Source of the DNA: Phycisphaeraceae bacterium
GTDB taxonomy: Bacteria; Planctomycetota; Phycisphaerae; Phycisphaerales; Phycisphaeraceae
Assembly: GCA_002686995.1 (NCBI GenBank)
Contig: NYZC01000185.1
Span: forward strand, 1-39,915
DNA: 39,915 nucleotides
Direction of reading: 5' to 3'
Below the pieces are notes generated by a model. The model had not been told where the DNA came from. It did not search any database and saw only the letters and a program-made list of their open reading frames with translations. A program made the translations under genes and the position numbers. Below are positions 25,276 to 33,978 of the stretch, piece by piece; the first letter of the stretch is position 1, and each line of letters starts with the position of its first letter.

Positions 25276-25590
25276 ATGGCGAACTGGATCGATGTGGGCG
25301 AGGTCGGCGAGGTGCCCGACGGCGAGATCAAGGTGTTCACCGCCGAGCAGGATTCCGTGGTCGTCTGTCGCGTCGAGGGCCAGTTGCACGCCGCCGCGAA
25401 CGTCTGCCCCCACGCGGGCATGCCGATCGGTACGGGCACGCTTCAGGGTTGCGTGCTGACGTGCCCGTTCCACGGATACGCCTACAACATCACGGACGGC
25501 AGAAACGTCGATTTCGCTGACGACGTGCCCCTGAGCGTCGTGCCCGTCCGTGAGACGGACGGCAGGATCGAGGTCGAGATCGAGGATTGA
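25276..25590 (+). CDS. Rieske-type [2Fe-2S] ferredoxin
   Basis: A 104-residue soluble Rieske protein with both ligand boxes: Cys44-Pro-His46 (CPHAG) and Cys63-x2-His66 (CPFHGY). The length and lack of signal or membrane segment fit a NirD/ferredoxin-type electron carrier rather than a bc1 subunit. No oxygenase partner is adjacent. The M20 peptidase gene follows 57 bases on, possibly co-transcribed. Confidence 0.92.
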   Translation: MANWIDVGEVGEVPDGEIKVFTAEQDSVVVCRVEGQLHAAANVCPHAGMPIGTGTLQGCVLTCPFHGYAYNITDGRNVDFADDVPLSVVPVRETDGRIEVEIED

Positions 25591-25647
25591 CGGCAGGCGC
25601 GAGCGCGATTTCCCTGGATCACGAGATCTGACTTTCTCCTGAAACCC

Positions 25648-27018
25648 ATGCTCGAACCGGTGCTCAAGTTCCTGGACGACGACGCTTCGAACGCGCTGGA
25701 GCGTCTGCAGACGCTGCTTCGCATCCCCAGCGTCAGCACCGATCCGCAGTACGGCGATCAGGTCGCCGAGGCGGCCGGCTGGGTGGCCGACGCCATGGCC
25801 TCGATCGGACTGGACGCGCGCATCGAGCAGACCGACGGCCACCCGATCGTGCTGGGTCACGCGCGACCGGATGACGTGATGGCCGACGGGCCGCGCGTGC
25901 TCTACTACGGCCACTACGACGTGCAGCCGCCGGATCCGATCGACGCCTGGACCTCGCCACCGTTCGAGCCGCAGGTCCGCGACGGCGCGCTGTACGCGCG
26001 CGGCGCTTCGGACGACAAGGGGCAGGTCTGCACGATCCTGGAGGCGCTGCGCGCGTGGCGGCAGGTCCACGGCAAATGGCCCGTGCCGGTATCGGTGATC
26101 ATCGAGGGCGAGGAGGAGTGCGGAAGCGTCAACCTGCCGAAGTTCGTCGCGGCGCACCGCGACGAGCTGAACGCCCAGTTCGTCGCGATCAGCGACACCG
26201 GCATGTGGGACCGGCAGACGGTGGCCATCACCTATGGCCTGCGCGGCGTCCAGTTCTTCAACGTGGAACTGCACGGTCCGAACCGCGACCTGCACAGCGG
26301 CGTCTACGGCGGCGCCGTCGCGAACCCGGCGGTCGTGCTGTGCCGGGTGCTCGGCGGCCTGTTCGATGAGCATCGCCGCGTGACGATTCCGCAGTTCTAC
26401 GACGACGTCGCGACGCTGACCGAGGCGCAGCGCGAGGCCTGGCGCGGTCTCGGCTTCGACGAGCACCGTCAGCTTCTGGGGCCGGCTGGCGTCGATCGCC
26501 CGATCGGCGAGGCCGGCTTCAGCACGCTCGAGCGGCGCTGGGCGCGACCGAGCTGCGATATCAACGGTCTGTACGGCGGCTACATGGGCGCGGGCACGAA
26601 GACCATCGTGCCGAGCTTCGCCGGCGCCAAGGTCAGCTTCCGGCTCGCCCCCAACCAGCGTTCGGAGCACATCGGCCGCCAGTTCCACGCATGGCTCGAA
26701 TCGCATGACGTCGAAGGCTGCCGGTGGAAGATCGAGCAGCTCGGCAGCGCCGACCCGATCATCATGCCGACCGACGCGCCGTACATGGCGGCGGCGCAGC
26801 GGGCCGTCGAGCGAACGTCGGGGCGTTCGGCGGTGCTCATCCGCGAGGGTGCGACGCTGCCGATCCTCACCGACTTCAAGTCGATTCTCGGTCTCGACTG
26901 CCTGTTGCTGGGCTTCGGGCTCGCCGACGATCGCATTCACGCCCCGGACGAGAAGTTCGATCTCGCCTGCTTCGCGCTGGGCTGCCGCACCCACGCGGCC
27001 CTCCTCGCCGAACTCTGA
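25648..27018 (+). CDS. M20-family metallopeptidase (dipeptidase-like)
   Basis: A 456-residue M20 enzyme. Metal and catalytic motifs: His89 in YGHYDVQPP, Asp122 in RGASDDKG (bridging position), Glu156/157 in IEGEEECGS, and a late His at IHAPDEKF. Length and the HYDVQPPDPIDAW motif fit the ArgE/DapE/CNDP-like dipeptidase branch. It cleaves dipeptides or acylated amino acids; the exact substrate is not readable. Cytoplasmic, no signal. Confidence 0.92.
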   Translation: MLEPVLKFLDDDASNALERLQTLLRIPSVSTDPQYGDQVAEAAGWVADAMASIGLDARIEQTDGHPIVLGHARPDDVMADGPRVLYYGHYDVQPPDPIDAWTSPPFEPQVRDGALYARGASDDKGQVCTILEALRAWRQVHGKWPVPVSVIIEGEEECGSVNLPKFVAAHRDELNAQFVAISDTGMWDRQTVAITYGLRGVQFFNVELHGPNRDLHSGVYGGAVANPAVVLCRVLGGLFDEHRRVTIPQFYDDVATLTEAQREAWRGLGFDEHRQLLGPAGVDRPIGEAGFSTLERRWARPSCDINGLYGGYMGAGTKTIVPSFAGAKVSFRLAPNQRSEHIGRQFHAWLESHDVEGCRWKIEQLGSADPIIMPTDAPYMAAAQRAVERTSGRSAVLIREGATLPILTDFKSILGLDCLLLGFGLADDRIHAPDEKFDLACFALGCRTHAALLAEL

Positions 27019-27082
27019 TCCACGAACGGCTTCCGAAACAACAAATAACCAATAGACGGAATGAAAGGAAGAAACGGAATGG

Positions 27083-28201
27083 TCACGGCCCGAACAGGCT
27101 GACCTGGTGAAGCATGCCGTTGCGGTCGAAGAAGGCGAGCGCCTCGTCGGTCGATCCGAACACCTCCGTCGCGGTCTCGGTGATGAAGGGGCTCGGGTTG
27201 CGGTCCGGTTTCCAGATGACGTAAACGTCCTTGCTGTGCTCGAACGCGTGCTGGAGCTCGCGCTCGACGCCGCTGCTGAGACCGGGCACGCCGCCGGAGA
27301 GCTGGGGGATGTAGCTGACGATCATGTCGCTCTGATCGATCATCTTGAAGTCGCGGGCGTAGATCTGGCCGTCGACGTCACCGGCGATGTCCAGAACCTG
27401 CTTGACGGGCACGTTGATCGTGGTGAGCGCCCCCGCGTCGTTGCGCACTTCCGCCTCGATGAAATCCCGACCCTCCTTGGCGGCCTCGATGGATGAGTCG
27501 AGCAGCAGCTTCTCGTCGACGTCGCCTGGATCGAAGCTGATGAAATGGCGCGCGAGCACCTGGCGGAACGCGTCGAGCTCGGCGAGCACGTCCGGCATGT
27601 CGACGACGTGCGACATCGGAAACGAGGGATAGACCTTGGTCAGCTGCGGATGGCAGATGAGCCGGTAGCAGGTCTCGAGCGTGTCGACGCGGCGGCCGCG
27701 AGAGACGATGTAGAAGTCGTTGGCGCAGCCGAGCGGCTGGGCGAGCAGCTCCGTCGCCATGATCTCCTCTTCGCGCCAGACCATCAGGTCCTTGAGCGTG
27801 GCGTCGATCGTGTGCTCGTCGTGCAGGCGATGGTGAATGACCTCGATGTTGTCCAGCAGGCAGATCATCGTGTCGATCTCGAGCTTCTGAACCTGGTCGA
27901 AGTCGAAGGCGCTGAACAGTCCGTGGCGCCAGCGGAAGGTGGCGTGCGTATTGACGATGATGTGCTCTCGGCCCGTGGAGTCGGCGATGATGTCCTTGAA
28001 CACGGCGCGGCGCAGGGCGTTCAGACGTGACAGGGGCAGGTCGAGGATGCGACGCGACTTCACGTCGGGCGCCTCGGCGTACATCATGTCGCCGACGTTG
28101 TAGAGATCGATCGCATCGCCGCGATCGCGGGCGAGGCGCACGACCGCCTCGAGGTAGCTCTTCTTGTCCATCCCGACCTGGCCGGTGACGATCGCTCTCA
28201 T
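27083..28201 (-). CDS. P-loop protein with C-terminal deoxyribosyltransferase-like domain
   Basis: A 372-residue protein. The N-terminus [16 protein letters not shown] has a short P-loop-like turn (GQVGMDKKS, 7-15) as in adenylate-kinase-like proteins, followed by a helical nucleotide-kinase-like region in which [11 protein letters not shown] is notable. From about 285, a strand SDMIVSYIP (291-299), then [20 protein letters not shown] (309-328), resembles the nucleoside 2-deoxyribosyltransferase fold, with Glu313/315 in the catalytic-Glu region. A kinase plus deoxyribosyltransferase-like fusion suggests nucleotide metabolism or salvage, or nucleotide-signal handling; I cannot choose. CAGGAG precedes the start. 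It is divergent from floA. Confidence 0.65.
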   Translation of the reverse strand: MRAIVTGQVGMDKKSYLEAVVRLARDRGDAIDLYNVGDMMYAEAPDVKSRRILDLPLSRLNALRRAVFKDIIADSTGREHIIVNTHATFRWRHGLFSAFDFDQVQKLEIDTMICLLDNIEVIHHRLHDEHTIDATLKDLMVWREEEIMATELLAQPLGCANDFYIVSRGRRVDTLETCYRLICHPQLTKVYPSFPMSHVVDMPDVLAELDAFRQVLARHFISFDPGDVDEKLLLDSSIEAAKEGRDFIEAEVRNDAGALTTINVPVKQVLDIAGDVDGQIYARDFKMIDQSDMIVSYIPQLSGGVPGLSSGVERELQHAFEHSKDVYVIWKPDRNPSPFITETATEVFGSTDEALAFFDRNGMLHQVSLFGP

Positions 28202-28282
28202 GACGACTCCTGGATCTCATTGGATTATAAGTCGAATGACGGGGGTCGGGGCCTCGGGACGGCGCGCGTCTCGCACCGCGCC

Positions 28283-28312
28283 TTGACCAGTGCCCCCGTG
28301 GAGGCGGATAAT
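28283..28312 (+). promoter_or_regulatory. Candidate floA promoter
   Basis: TTGACC (28283-28288), an 18-base spacer and GATAAT (28307-28312), 48 bases before the floA ATG. Confidence 0.55.
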
Positions 28313-28360
28313 GACATTCGTATCGACAGGTGGTTTTCCCCTCCGGTTCGAGGTGACGAA

Positions 28361-29389
28361 ATGGGCCAGATTCTGCTGATCATCGCCATCGTGTTCGCCA
28401 GCCTGATCGCGCTGTTCGTGTTCGGGCTGATCTTCCGCGAGCTTGCGCTGTGGATCCAGGCGTTCGCGGCCGGCGCCGGCGTCAGCTTCTGGGACCTGAT
28501 CGCGATGCGCTTCCGGAAGGTGAACTCGACCGTGATCGTGCACTCGCGGATCAAGGCCGTGAAGGCCGGCCTGGACGTCGCGACGCGCGACCTCGAGACC
28601 CACTACATGGCGAGCGGTCGCGTGCCCAACGTCGTGAACGCGATGATTGCCGCGGATCGCGCGACGATCCAGCTTCCGTGGACGACCGCGTGCGCGATCG
28701 ACCTTGCGGGGCGCGACATCGTCGAAGCGGTCCAGACGTCGGTCAATCCGAAGGTCATCGACTGCCCGGCGATCGGCGGGGGCGTAGACAAGCTCGATGC
28801 GGTCGCCAAGGACGGTATCCGCCTTCTCTGTAAGGCTCGCGTCACCGTGCGTGCCAACATCGCCCGTCTCATCGGCGGCGCCACCGAGGACACGGTCGTC
28901 GCCCGCGTCGGCCAGGCGATCGTCAGCGCCATCGGTTCGGCCCCCACGTATAAGGACGTGCTCGAGAACCCCGACCACATCGCCCGCAAGGCGCTCGAGT
29001 CGGGCCTGGACACCGGCACGGCCTACGAGATCCTGTCGGTCGACATCGCGGACATCAGCGTCGCAGGCGTCTCGACCGAGGCCAACGTCGGTGCGAAGCT
29101 GCAGGCCGAGCAGGCCGAGGCCGACAAGCGACGGTTCCAGGCCGAGGCGGAGAAGCGGCGCGCGATGGCCGTCGCGCAGGAGCAGGAGTTCCAGGCCGAG
29201 GTGCAGAAGAACCGTGCGCTGGTCGTGCTGGCCGAAGCGGAGGTGCCCAAGGCCATGGCCGAGGCGTTCCGAAGCGGCAATCTCGGAATCATGGACTACT
29301 ACCGCATGCGGAACATCCAGGCCGACACCTCGATGCGCTCGAGCATCGCGGACGACGACCAGGACAAGACGTCGGAGAATCGGTCGTAG
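28361..29389 (+). CDS. floA: Flotillin-like protein FloA
   Basis: A 342-residue protein with the FloA layout: N-terminal hydrophobic hairpin (about 3-24 and a re-entrant stretch to 45), a PHB/SPFH region with [20 protein letters not shown], and an Ala/Glu/Gln coiled coil ([20 protein letters not shown]). It scaffolds membrane microdomains at the inner membrane. AGGTGA lies just before the ATG; an upstream in-frame start would cover the promoter. Confidence 0.92.
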   Translation: MGQILLIIAIVFASLIALFVFGLIFRELALWIQAFAAGAGVSFWDLIAMRFRKVNSTVIVHSRIKAVKAGLDVATRDLETHYMASGRVPNVVNAMIAADRATIQLPWTTACAIDLAGRDIVEAVQTSVNPKVIDCPAIGGGVDKLDAVAKDGIRLLCKARVTVRANIARLIGGATEDTVVARVGQAIVSAIGSAPTYKDVLENPDHIARKALESGLDTGTAYEILSVDIADISVAGVSTEANVGAKLQAEQAEADKRRFQAEAEKRRAMAVAQEQEFQAEVQKNRALVVLAEAEVPKAMAEAFRSGNLGIMDYYRMRNIQADTSMRSSIADDDQDKTSENRS

Positions 29390-29395
29390 CCTCAT

Positions 29396-29470
29396 CCGTA
29401 GCCGAAGTGGCACTTCGGAGAAGCGTTGCTCCCTGAACGATCATCTGAAGTCTACCGACTTCAGCTACGG
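29396..29470. repeat. Three-stem palindromic element between convergent genes
   Basis: The outer arms CCGTAGC (29396-29402) and GCTACGG (29464-29470) pair. Inside are a hairpin CCGAAGT-GGC-ACTTCGG (29402-29418) and a hairpin CTGAAGTC-TACC-GACTTCAG (29445-29464). It lies between the ends of floA and the MnmE-like gene and could fold as a branched terminator-like RNA in either direction, or be a dispersed element. Confidence 0.6.
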
Positions 29471-29493
29471 GGGCGCCTCGATTCTCGAGCGAT

Positions 29494-30528
29494 TCAGCTG
29501 CTCTTCGCGCCGACGTAATCCCTCATCCCGTCCAGGTCGTTCGACTCCAGCAGCGCCACCAGGCGATCCGAGAACGCCCAAAGCTCATCCTGCAGCGCGT
29601 CGAGGTCGAGCAGCTCGAGCACGCGGCGCTTCAACACTTCGATCTGGTGGCCCTTTGCGGCACTGATCGCGAGCGGGTCGTCACGAACGCCTTGTCCGAT
29701 CAGGCTGCCGTCGTCGATCTTGCCCAGGAGCCAGAGATCCGGCGCGCGCGGCAGCAGGTCGTTGTCGAGCCAGGTCGAATCCGGATCGCGCATGGCGATC
29801 AGGACGTCCGCTTCGCCGATCACCTGTCGCGCCAGATTCGCGGCGCGGCGCTCGACCGGATCATCGGTCGAGCGAAAGCCCGGCGTGTCGAGCCAGCGCA
29901 CCGCGATTTCGCGATCCGGCGATCCCAGCTCGACCAGCCCCGCGACCCAGTCGCGCGTCGTGCCCGGCAGATCGGCCACGACGCTCGCCGTCCGCCCGAG
30001 CATCTCGTTCGTCAGCGTGCTCTTGCCGACGTTGGGCGCTCCGACGACCACGACCGTGGCCGGTTCGAGCAGGCGCCGCAGCGCACGGCTGCGCACGAGT
30101 ATCGGTTCGCGCCGGACCGGCGCGCCGACGGCCTCGTTCCAGAGCGCGGGCTGCTCCATCAGCAGGTCGAGGGCAGCCGGGCTTGCTGCTTGCGACATCG
30201 CGCGCAGCATGTCGGCTTCCAGTGCGGTCTCCGCTTCGGGATACATACGCCGTGCGTCGACCGCCTGCCCGTAAACGCAACCTGCATCGACGAGCGCGTC
30301 GATCAGCCTGCTGACCACCCTTGGTCCGCCGTGCGGCATCAATTGCGCCAGGCCTTCGGATCCCGAGCGCAGCACGACGGCACACCCCTCGTCGATATCG
30401 GCGAAGCGAACGAAGCGCAGACGCGCCTCCGGCCAGTCCTGAACCCCGCTGAGCCCTTCCAGGACCGATTCCACCTGCGGCCCGTCGACCTGGACGATTG
30501 CGATCGCGCCGGGGTTCGCCGCCGTCAT
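29494..30528 (-). CDS. Compact MnmE-like GTPase lacking the C-terminal Cys motif
   Basis: A 344-residue protein; MnmE is normally about 450. The N-terminal part keeps MnmE-like GAIAIVQVDGP (7-17) and HGGPRVV (66-72). The G domain has G1 GAPNVGKST (163-171), the K-loop-type GTTRD (189-193), G3 DTPG (214-217) and an altered G4 (LGKIDD instead of NKxD). The chain ends GAKSS, and the CxGK motif used in tRNA-wobble-U modification is absent. So modification activity is doubtful, although relatedness to MnmE is clear. No clear ribosome-binding site is seen. Confidence 0.8.
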   Translation of the reverse strand: MTAANPGAIAIVQVDGPQVESVLEGLSGVQDWPEARLRFVRFADIDEGCAVVLRSGSEGLAQLMPHGGPRVVSRLIDALVDAGCVYGQAVDARRMYPEAETALEADMLRAMSQAASPAALDLLMEQPALWNEAVGAPVRREPILVRSRALRRLLEPATVVVVGAPNVGKSTLTNEMLGRTASVVADLPGTTRDWVAGLVELGSPDREIAVRWLDTPGFRSTDDPVERRAANLARQVIGEADVLIAMRDPDSTWLDNDLLPRAPDLWLLGKIDDGSLIGQGVRDDPLAISAAKGHQIEVLKRRVLELLDLDALQDELWAFSDRLVALLESNDLDGMRDYVGAKSS

Positions 30529-30580
30529 GATCGAGACGTGTGGGGGATTGTCGGTTTTTGTTTCTTGATTCTCGATTTGA

Positions 30581-30976
30581 TCAGGTCGGCGGTTGAAGCG
30601 GATGGCCGTGCGGGTGGTTCACGAGGATCAGCGCGGTCGCCAGGAGGCCGGGCAGAATGGTCGCCACGCGCGGCGCACCGGCCAGGGACGCTATCAGGCA
30701 CGTGATGACGATTGCACCGAGCCCGGCGAACAGAACCATGTTGCCGGCGACGTAGCCGCGCCCGGTCACGACGTCTCCGCGCCAGTAGCGCTTGTAGATC
30801 TGTCCCCTCAGAAGAATGCCGACGGGGGCGGCGACGAACAGGACAACCCATGGCGCCAGGGCGAGACCCGCCCCCGCACGGTCACCGCGATCAGGGGTCA
30901 CCAGCGCGACCAGCACGATGAGCGCACCCGCCAGGAGCAACCCCCAGACCACCCTCAAGCCAGCCAGCGCGCGCAT
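30581..30976 (-). CDS. Small four-helix membrane protein
   Basis: A 131-residue protein with four predicted transmembrane segments (about 5-23, 37-55, 72-95, 97-117). I recognise no family. The ATG at 30976 is chosen over a TTG two codons upstream. It precedes the MnmE-like gene by 52 bases and follows coaX, so the three may form a loose operon. Confidence 0.65.
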   Translation of the reverse strand: MRALAGLRVVWGLLLAGALIVLVALVTPDRGDRAGAGLALAPWVVLFVAAPVGILLRGQIYKRYWRGDVVTGRGYVAGNMVLFAGLGAIVITCLIASLAGAPRVATILPGLLATALILVNHPHGHPLQPPT

Positions 30977-31022
30977 CCGCAAATCAACAATCGGGAATCA
31001 GAATCAGGAATCGGGAACGTCC

Positions 31023-31787
31023 TCACCCTCGGGGCACGCTGGCCATCGCGACCAGCATCCCGCGGAGGACGAGATCATCGACGATGCGATCCACGAGTTC
31101 GTAGCCTTCGAACAGCAGCGCGGCGTCACCGCCGGTCGCGATGACGATCGGATAGTTGCCCGCCACCTCGGCGTAGCGCTCGGTCAGCTCGCGCACCATG
31201 CCGCGCAGGCCGTGGAACACCCCGCACCGAATGGCCTCGACGGTGTTGTGCCCGATCACCTCCTGGGGCGCCGCAAGCTCGACCTCGGGCAGGCTTGCAG
31301 TGCCGCGGGCGAGCGCGTCGAGCATGAGTGCCGCTCCGGGCGCGATGGCGCCGCCGTGGAACGTGCCTGCGCCGTCGACGAAGTCGACCGTGATCGCCGT
31401 GCCGGCGTCCACGACGACGCACGCCTGCTTCATCACGTCGTAGGCGGCCGCCGCGTTGAGCAGCCGGTCCTCGCCCACGATCGCTTCCGGATCCAGCTGC
31501 CGACCAATCGGAATGGGAACTTCCTGCTCGATCCGAAGCACGGGCAGGCCGAGCGACTGGTCGATCGCGTCGACCACGCGTTCGGCGACGGGCGGACAGG
31601 CCGAAGAAAGCAGCGCGAGCGGTCGCTCCTCGTTGCGAATGAAGTAGAAGCCGTCCTCGAGCAGCTTCGTGATCGCGGAGAAGTTCTGGTGCAGCGCCGC
31701 GGCGGATTCGACGAGCTTGCCGTTCACCACCGCGCCGATGCGGCATCGCGTGTTGCCGATGCTGATGGCCAGCATGCTGGTCGCCAT
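31023..31787 (-). CDS. coaX: Type III pantothenate kinase
   Basis: A 254-residue enzyme of coenzyme A synthesis (pantothenate to 4'-phosphopantothenate). It keeps GEDR (105-108), DAGTAITVD (127-135) and the GGAIAPG motif. The first ATP-binding motif, usually DxGNT, reads SIGNT here with Ser9 in the place of the Asp. The rest is canonical, so I keep the name but flag the change. The start is either Met1 or Met5. Confidence 0.88.
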   Translation of the reverse strand: MATSMLAISIGNTRCRIGAVVNGKLVESAAALHQNFSAITKLLEDGFYFIRNEERPLALLSSACPPVAERVVDAIDQSLGLPVLRIEQEVPIPIGRQLDPEAIVGEDRLLNAAAAYDVMKQACVVVDAGTAITVDFVDGAGTFHGGAIAPGAALMLDALARGTASLPEVELAAPQEVIGHNTVEAIRCGVFHGLRGMVRELTERYAEVAGNYPIVIATGGDAALLFEGYELVDRIVDDLVLRGMLVAMASVPRG

Positions 31788-31922
31788 GAGGCCGATGCTA
31801 TCACCGATCGGTATACCTGGCCATCTGTCGGTCAGTTTCGAGACTGCGTTGAGAGACGATGAGATTCCGATGAGCAGGTCCCGGCCATCCTGTCGTCGGC
31901 AGCGCGCGCCTGGATCGCGACT

Positions 31923-32444
31923 TTATCGAGAGCGCGGTCGATCCGATTGCTTGAACATGAATATCTTGGCGCTGCCGAGCAGATCGAAGTGCACCGGCCC
32001 GGCCTCGATCGATCTCGATAGCAGTGCATAGCGCCATCTCCTCCCACGATAGGTCGTCGTCGAAAACGCATCCGTGTGCAGGCGCCAACCCTGATCCGTG
32101 CAGCGCCGGAGCTCATCGTCGGTCACGTTCGTCCTGTCTCGCCAGACGGTCATGACCGCGACGAACATCCTGCAGTCCCGCGCAACGGAAATCTCACCCG
32201 AGAGACCGCGACGGACGTCCCGTCGCGGGCGCTGAAGATAGACGGCGCCGTCGAGCTCGTCCGGAATCTCCTTGAATGCGTAGCTGCGATCCGTGTCCGT
32301 GGGCTGACCGAGTTTCACCGCCTTGATGTGATAAGGCAGACGATCGTCGTCCAGGTACACGAGCGACGCCTTCGCGCCATCTCGTTGGGTGCAGGCGCAC
32401 GCTGGAAGCAGCAACGCCATCGCGACAAGCATCAGTGACCTCAT
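31923..32444 (-). CDS. Predicted lipoprotein
   Basis: A 173-residue protein with a lipoprotein signal: hydrophobic MLVAMALLLPAC with lipobox L-P-A-Cys16. The mature part is mixed alpha/beta with no family that I recognise. GGAAGG lies ahead of the ATG. A tandem GGTCGGAA-type repeat lies between its start and the obg stop. Confidence 0.65.
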   Translation of the reverse strand: MRSLMLVAMALLLPACACTQRDGAKASLVYLDDDRLPYHIKAVKLGQPTDTDRSYAFKEIPDELDGAVYLQRPRRDVRRGLSGEISVARDCRMFVAVMTVWRDRTNVTDDELRRCTDQGWRLHTDAFSTTTYRGRRWRYALLSRSIEAGPVHFDLLGSAKIFMFKQSDRPRSR

Positions 32445-32451
32445 GAGGCGA

Positions 32452-32492
32452 CCTTCCGACTTTTCGACTTTCCGACCTTCCGACCTTTCGAC
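32452..32492. repeat. Degenerate tandem CCTTCCGAC repeat
   Basis: Five or so units of CCTTCCGAC or CTTTTCGAC run between the obg stop and the lipoprotein start. They resemble the repeat at 1-34. Confidence 0.65.
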
Positions 32493-32495
32493 GCT

Positions 32496-33515
32496 TCAGC
32501 CTTCCCCCCGCACCGCCGTCCAGCACCTTTCGAGCAGCGGCGCGACGCCGAATCCGGTCGCGGCGCTGACGGGCGTCACGTCCTCGCCGATAGCGCCGGC
32601 GATCAGCGCCGCCGCCTCGCGTCGGTCCTCGTCGCTCGGAAGCAGGTCCATCTTGCTCAAGGCGACGATCTGCGGCTTCGCGGCAAGCTCCCGGGAGTAG
32701 CGCGAGAGCTCGTTGCGAATGACGCGATAGTTTTCGACCGGGTCGGAGCCCTCGGCCGGATCGAAGTCGACCAGGTGCACGAGCAGGCGCGTGCGCTCGA
32801 TGTGACGCAGAAACGACGTGCCGAGCCCGTGACCCTGGTGGGCGCCTTCGATGAGGCCGGGAATGTCGGCGATGACCAGCCGCCGCGGCGAACCGGCGAG
32901 CCGGGCGGGCAACTCGGCGATGCCGAGGTGAGGCTCCAGCGTCGTGAAGGGATAGTCGGCCGTCTTGGGCCGCGCCGCCGAGACCGCGGCGAGCATGGTG
33001 GACTTGCCGGCGTTGGGCAGGCCGACGAGCCCCACGTCGGCGATCAGCTTCAGCTCCAGCCGCAACTCGCGCTCCTCGGCCGGCTCGCCGTCTGTCGCGT
33101 AATCGGGCGTCTGGTTCGTCGCCGACTTGAAGTGCTCGTTGCCGAAGCCGCCGCGCCCGCCCCTGGCGGCGACGAGCCGCTTGTCCGGCTCATCGAGATC
33201 GGCCAGCAGGTCGTCGGTCACGGCGTCGTGCACGAGGGTGCCCGGAGGCACCTGCACGTGAAGATCTTCGCCGTTGGCACCGTGTCGCTGCTTCGGGCCG
33301 CCCGGCACTCCGTTCCCGGCATGCCAGTGATGGCGTCCCGCGAGGTCGAGCAGCGTGTCGACGCCGTTCGTGGCGATCAGCACGACGGAGCCGCCGTTGC
33401 CGCCGTCACCGCCGTTGGGCCCGCCCTTCGGGACGTACTTCTCGCGCCGATACCCCACGTGTCCGTTGCCGCCCTTGCCGCTTCGGACGTGGATGTTGGC
33501 TCGATCGACGAGCAT
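32496..33515 (-). CDS. obg: Obg/CgtA ribosome-assembly GTPase
   Basis: A 339-residue protein with the Gly-rich Obg fold ([19 protein letters not shown], then GGDGGNGG), followed by a G domain with GLPNAGKST (G1) and [10 protein letters not shown] (G3). The optional C-terminal OCT domain is absent. It acts in late 50S assembly. It follows rpmA by 22 bases, the usual pairing. Confidence 0.97.
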   Translation of the reverse strand: MLVDRANIHVRSGKGGNGHVGYRREKYVPKGGPNGGDGGNGGSVVLIATNGVDTLLDLAGRHHWHAGNGVPGGPKQRHGANGEDLHVQVPPGTLVHDAVTDDLLADLDEPDKRLVAARGGRGGFGNEHFKSATNQTPDYATDGEPAEERELRLELKLIADVGLVGLPNAGKSTMLAAVSAARPKTADYPFTTLEPHLGIAELPARLAGSPRRLVIADIPGLIEGAHQGHGLGTSFLRHIERTRLLVHLVDFDPAEGSDPVENYRVIRNELSRYSRELAAKPQIVALSKMDLLPSDEDRREAAALIAGAIGEDVTPVSAATGFGVAPLLERCWTAVRGEG

Positions 33516-33537
33516 TCGTCGAACCGGGAATTGTGGG

Positions 33538-33786
33538 TCAGCCCGCCTCGGCCGGTCGGATGTGCACCTTCCGACCCTGGAACTCGACCACGCCTTCGGT
33601 CAGCGCGAAGAGGGTGTTGTCACGGCCCATGCCGACCTGGTATCCGGGCTTGAACGGCGTGCCGCACTGGCGAAGGATGATCGCGCCGGCCTTGGCCTTC
33701 TGGCCGCCGTACAGCTTGACGCCACGGTACTGGGGGTTGGAGTCCCGCCCGTTCTTGGTGCTGCCCTGCCCTTTCTTGTGTGCCAT
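33538..33786 (-). CDS. rpmA: 50S ribosomal protein L27
   Basis: An 82-residue L27 beginning [16 protein letters not shown] and containing the conserved [15 protein letters not shown]. The N-terminus is the plain form without a cleaved extension. The usual upstream rplU gene is missing here; instead a promoter and a divergent gene lie upstream. Confidence 0.98.
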   Translation of the reverse strand: MAHKKGQGSTKNGRDSNPQYRGVKLYGGQKAKAGAIILRQCGTPFKPGYQVGMGRDNTLFALTEGVVEFQGRKVHIRPAEAG

Positions 33787-33849
33787 GGCGATCCTCGATC
33801 TGTCTGGTCATCAGGTGCTCGGAAGGTCCGAGATTGGTCGAAACGACTA

Positions 33850-33877
33850 ATCTTAGCCGATCCGTATCAATGGTCAA
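33850..33877 (-). promoter_or_regulatory. Promoter of rpmA-obg
   Basis: On the minus strand TTGACC (33877-33872), a 16-base spacer and TAAGAT (33855-33850), about 64 bases before the rpmA ATG. Confidence 0.55.
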
Positions 33878-33978
33878 TCCCGGGCGCATGCCGCGGCTTT
33901 CCGCCGAGCCTTGCCGGCCCGGGCCAGGCCGCCATGCGGCACATCGGGTCGATGAGCCCGCACTGCTGGATAAATGCC

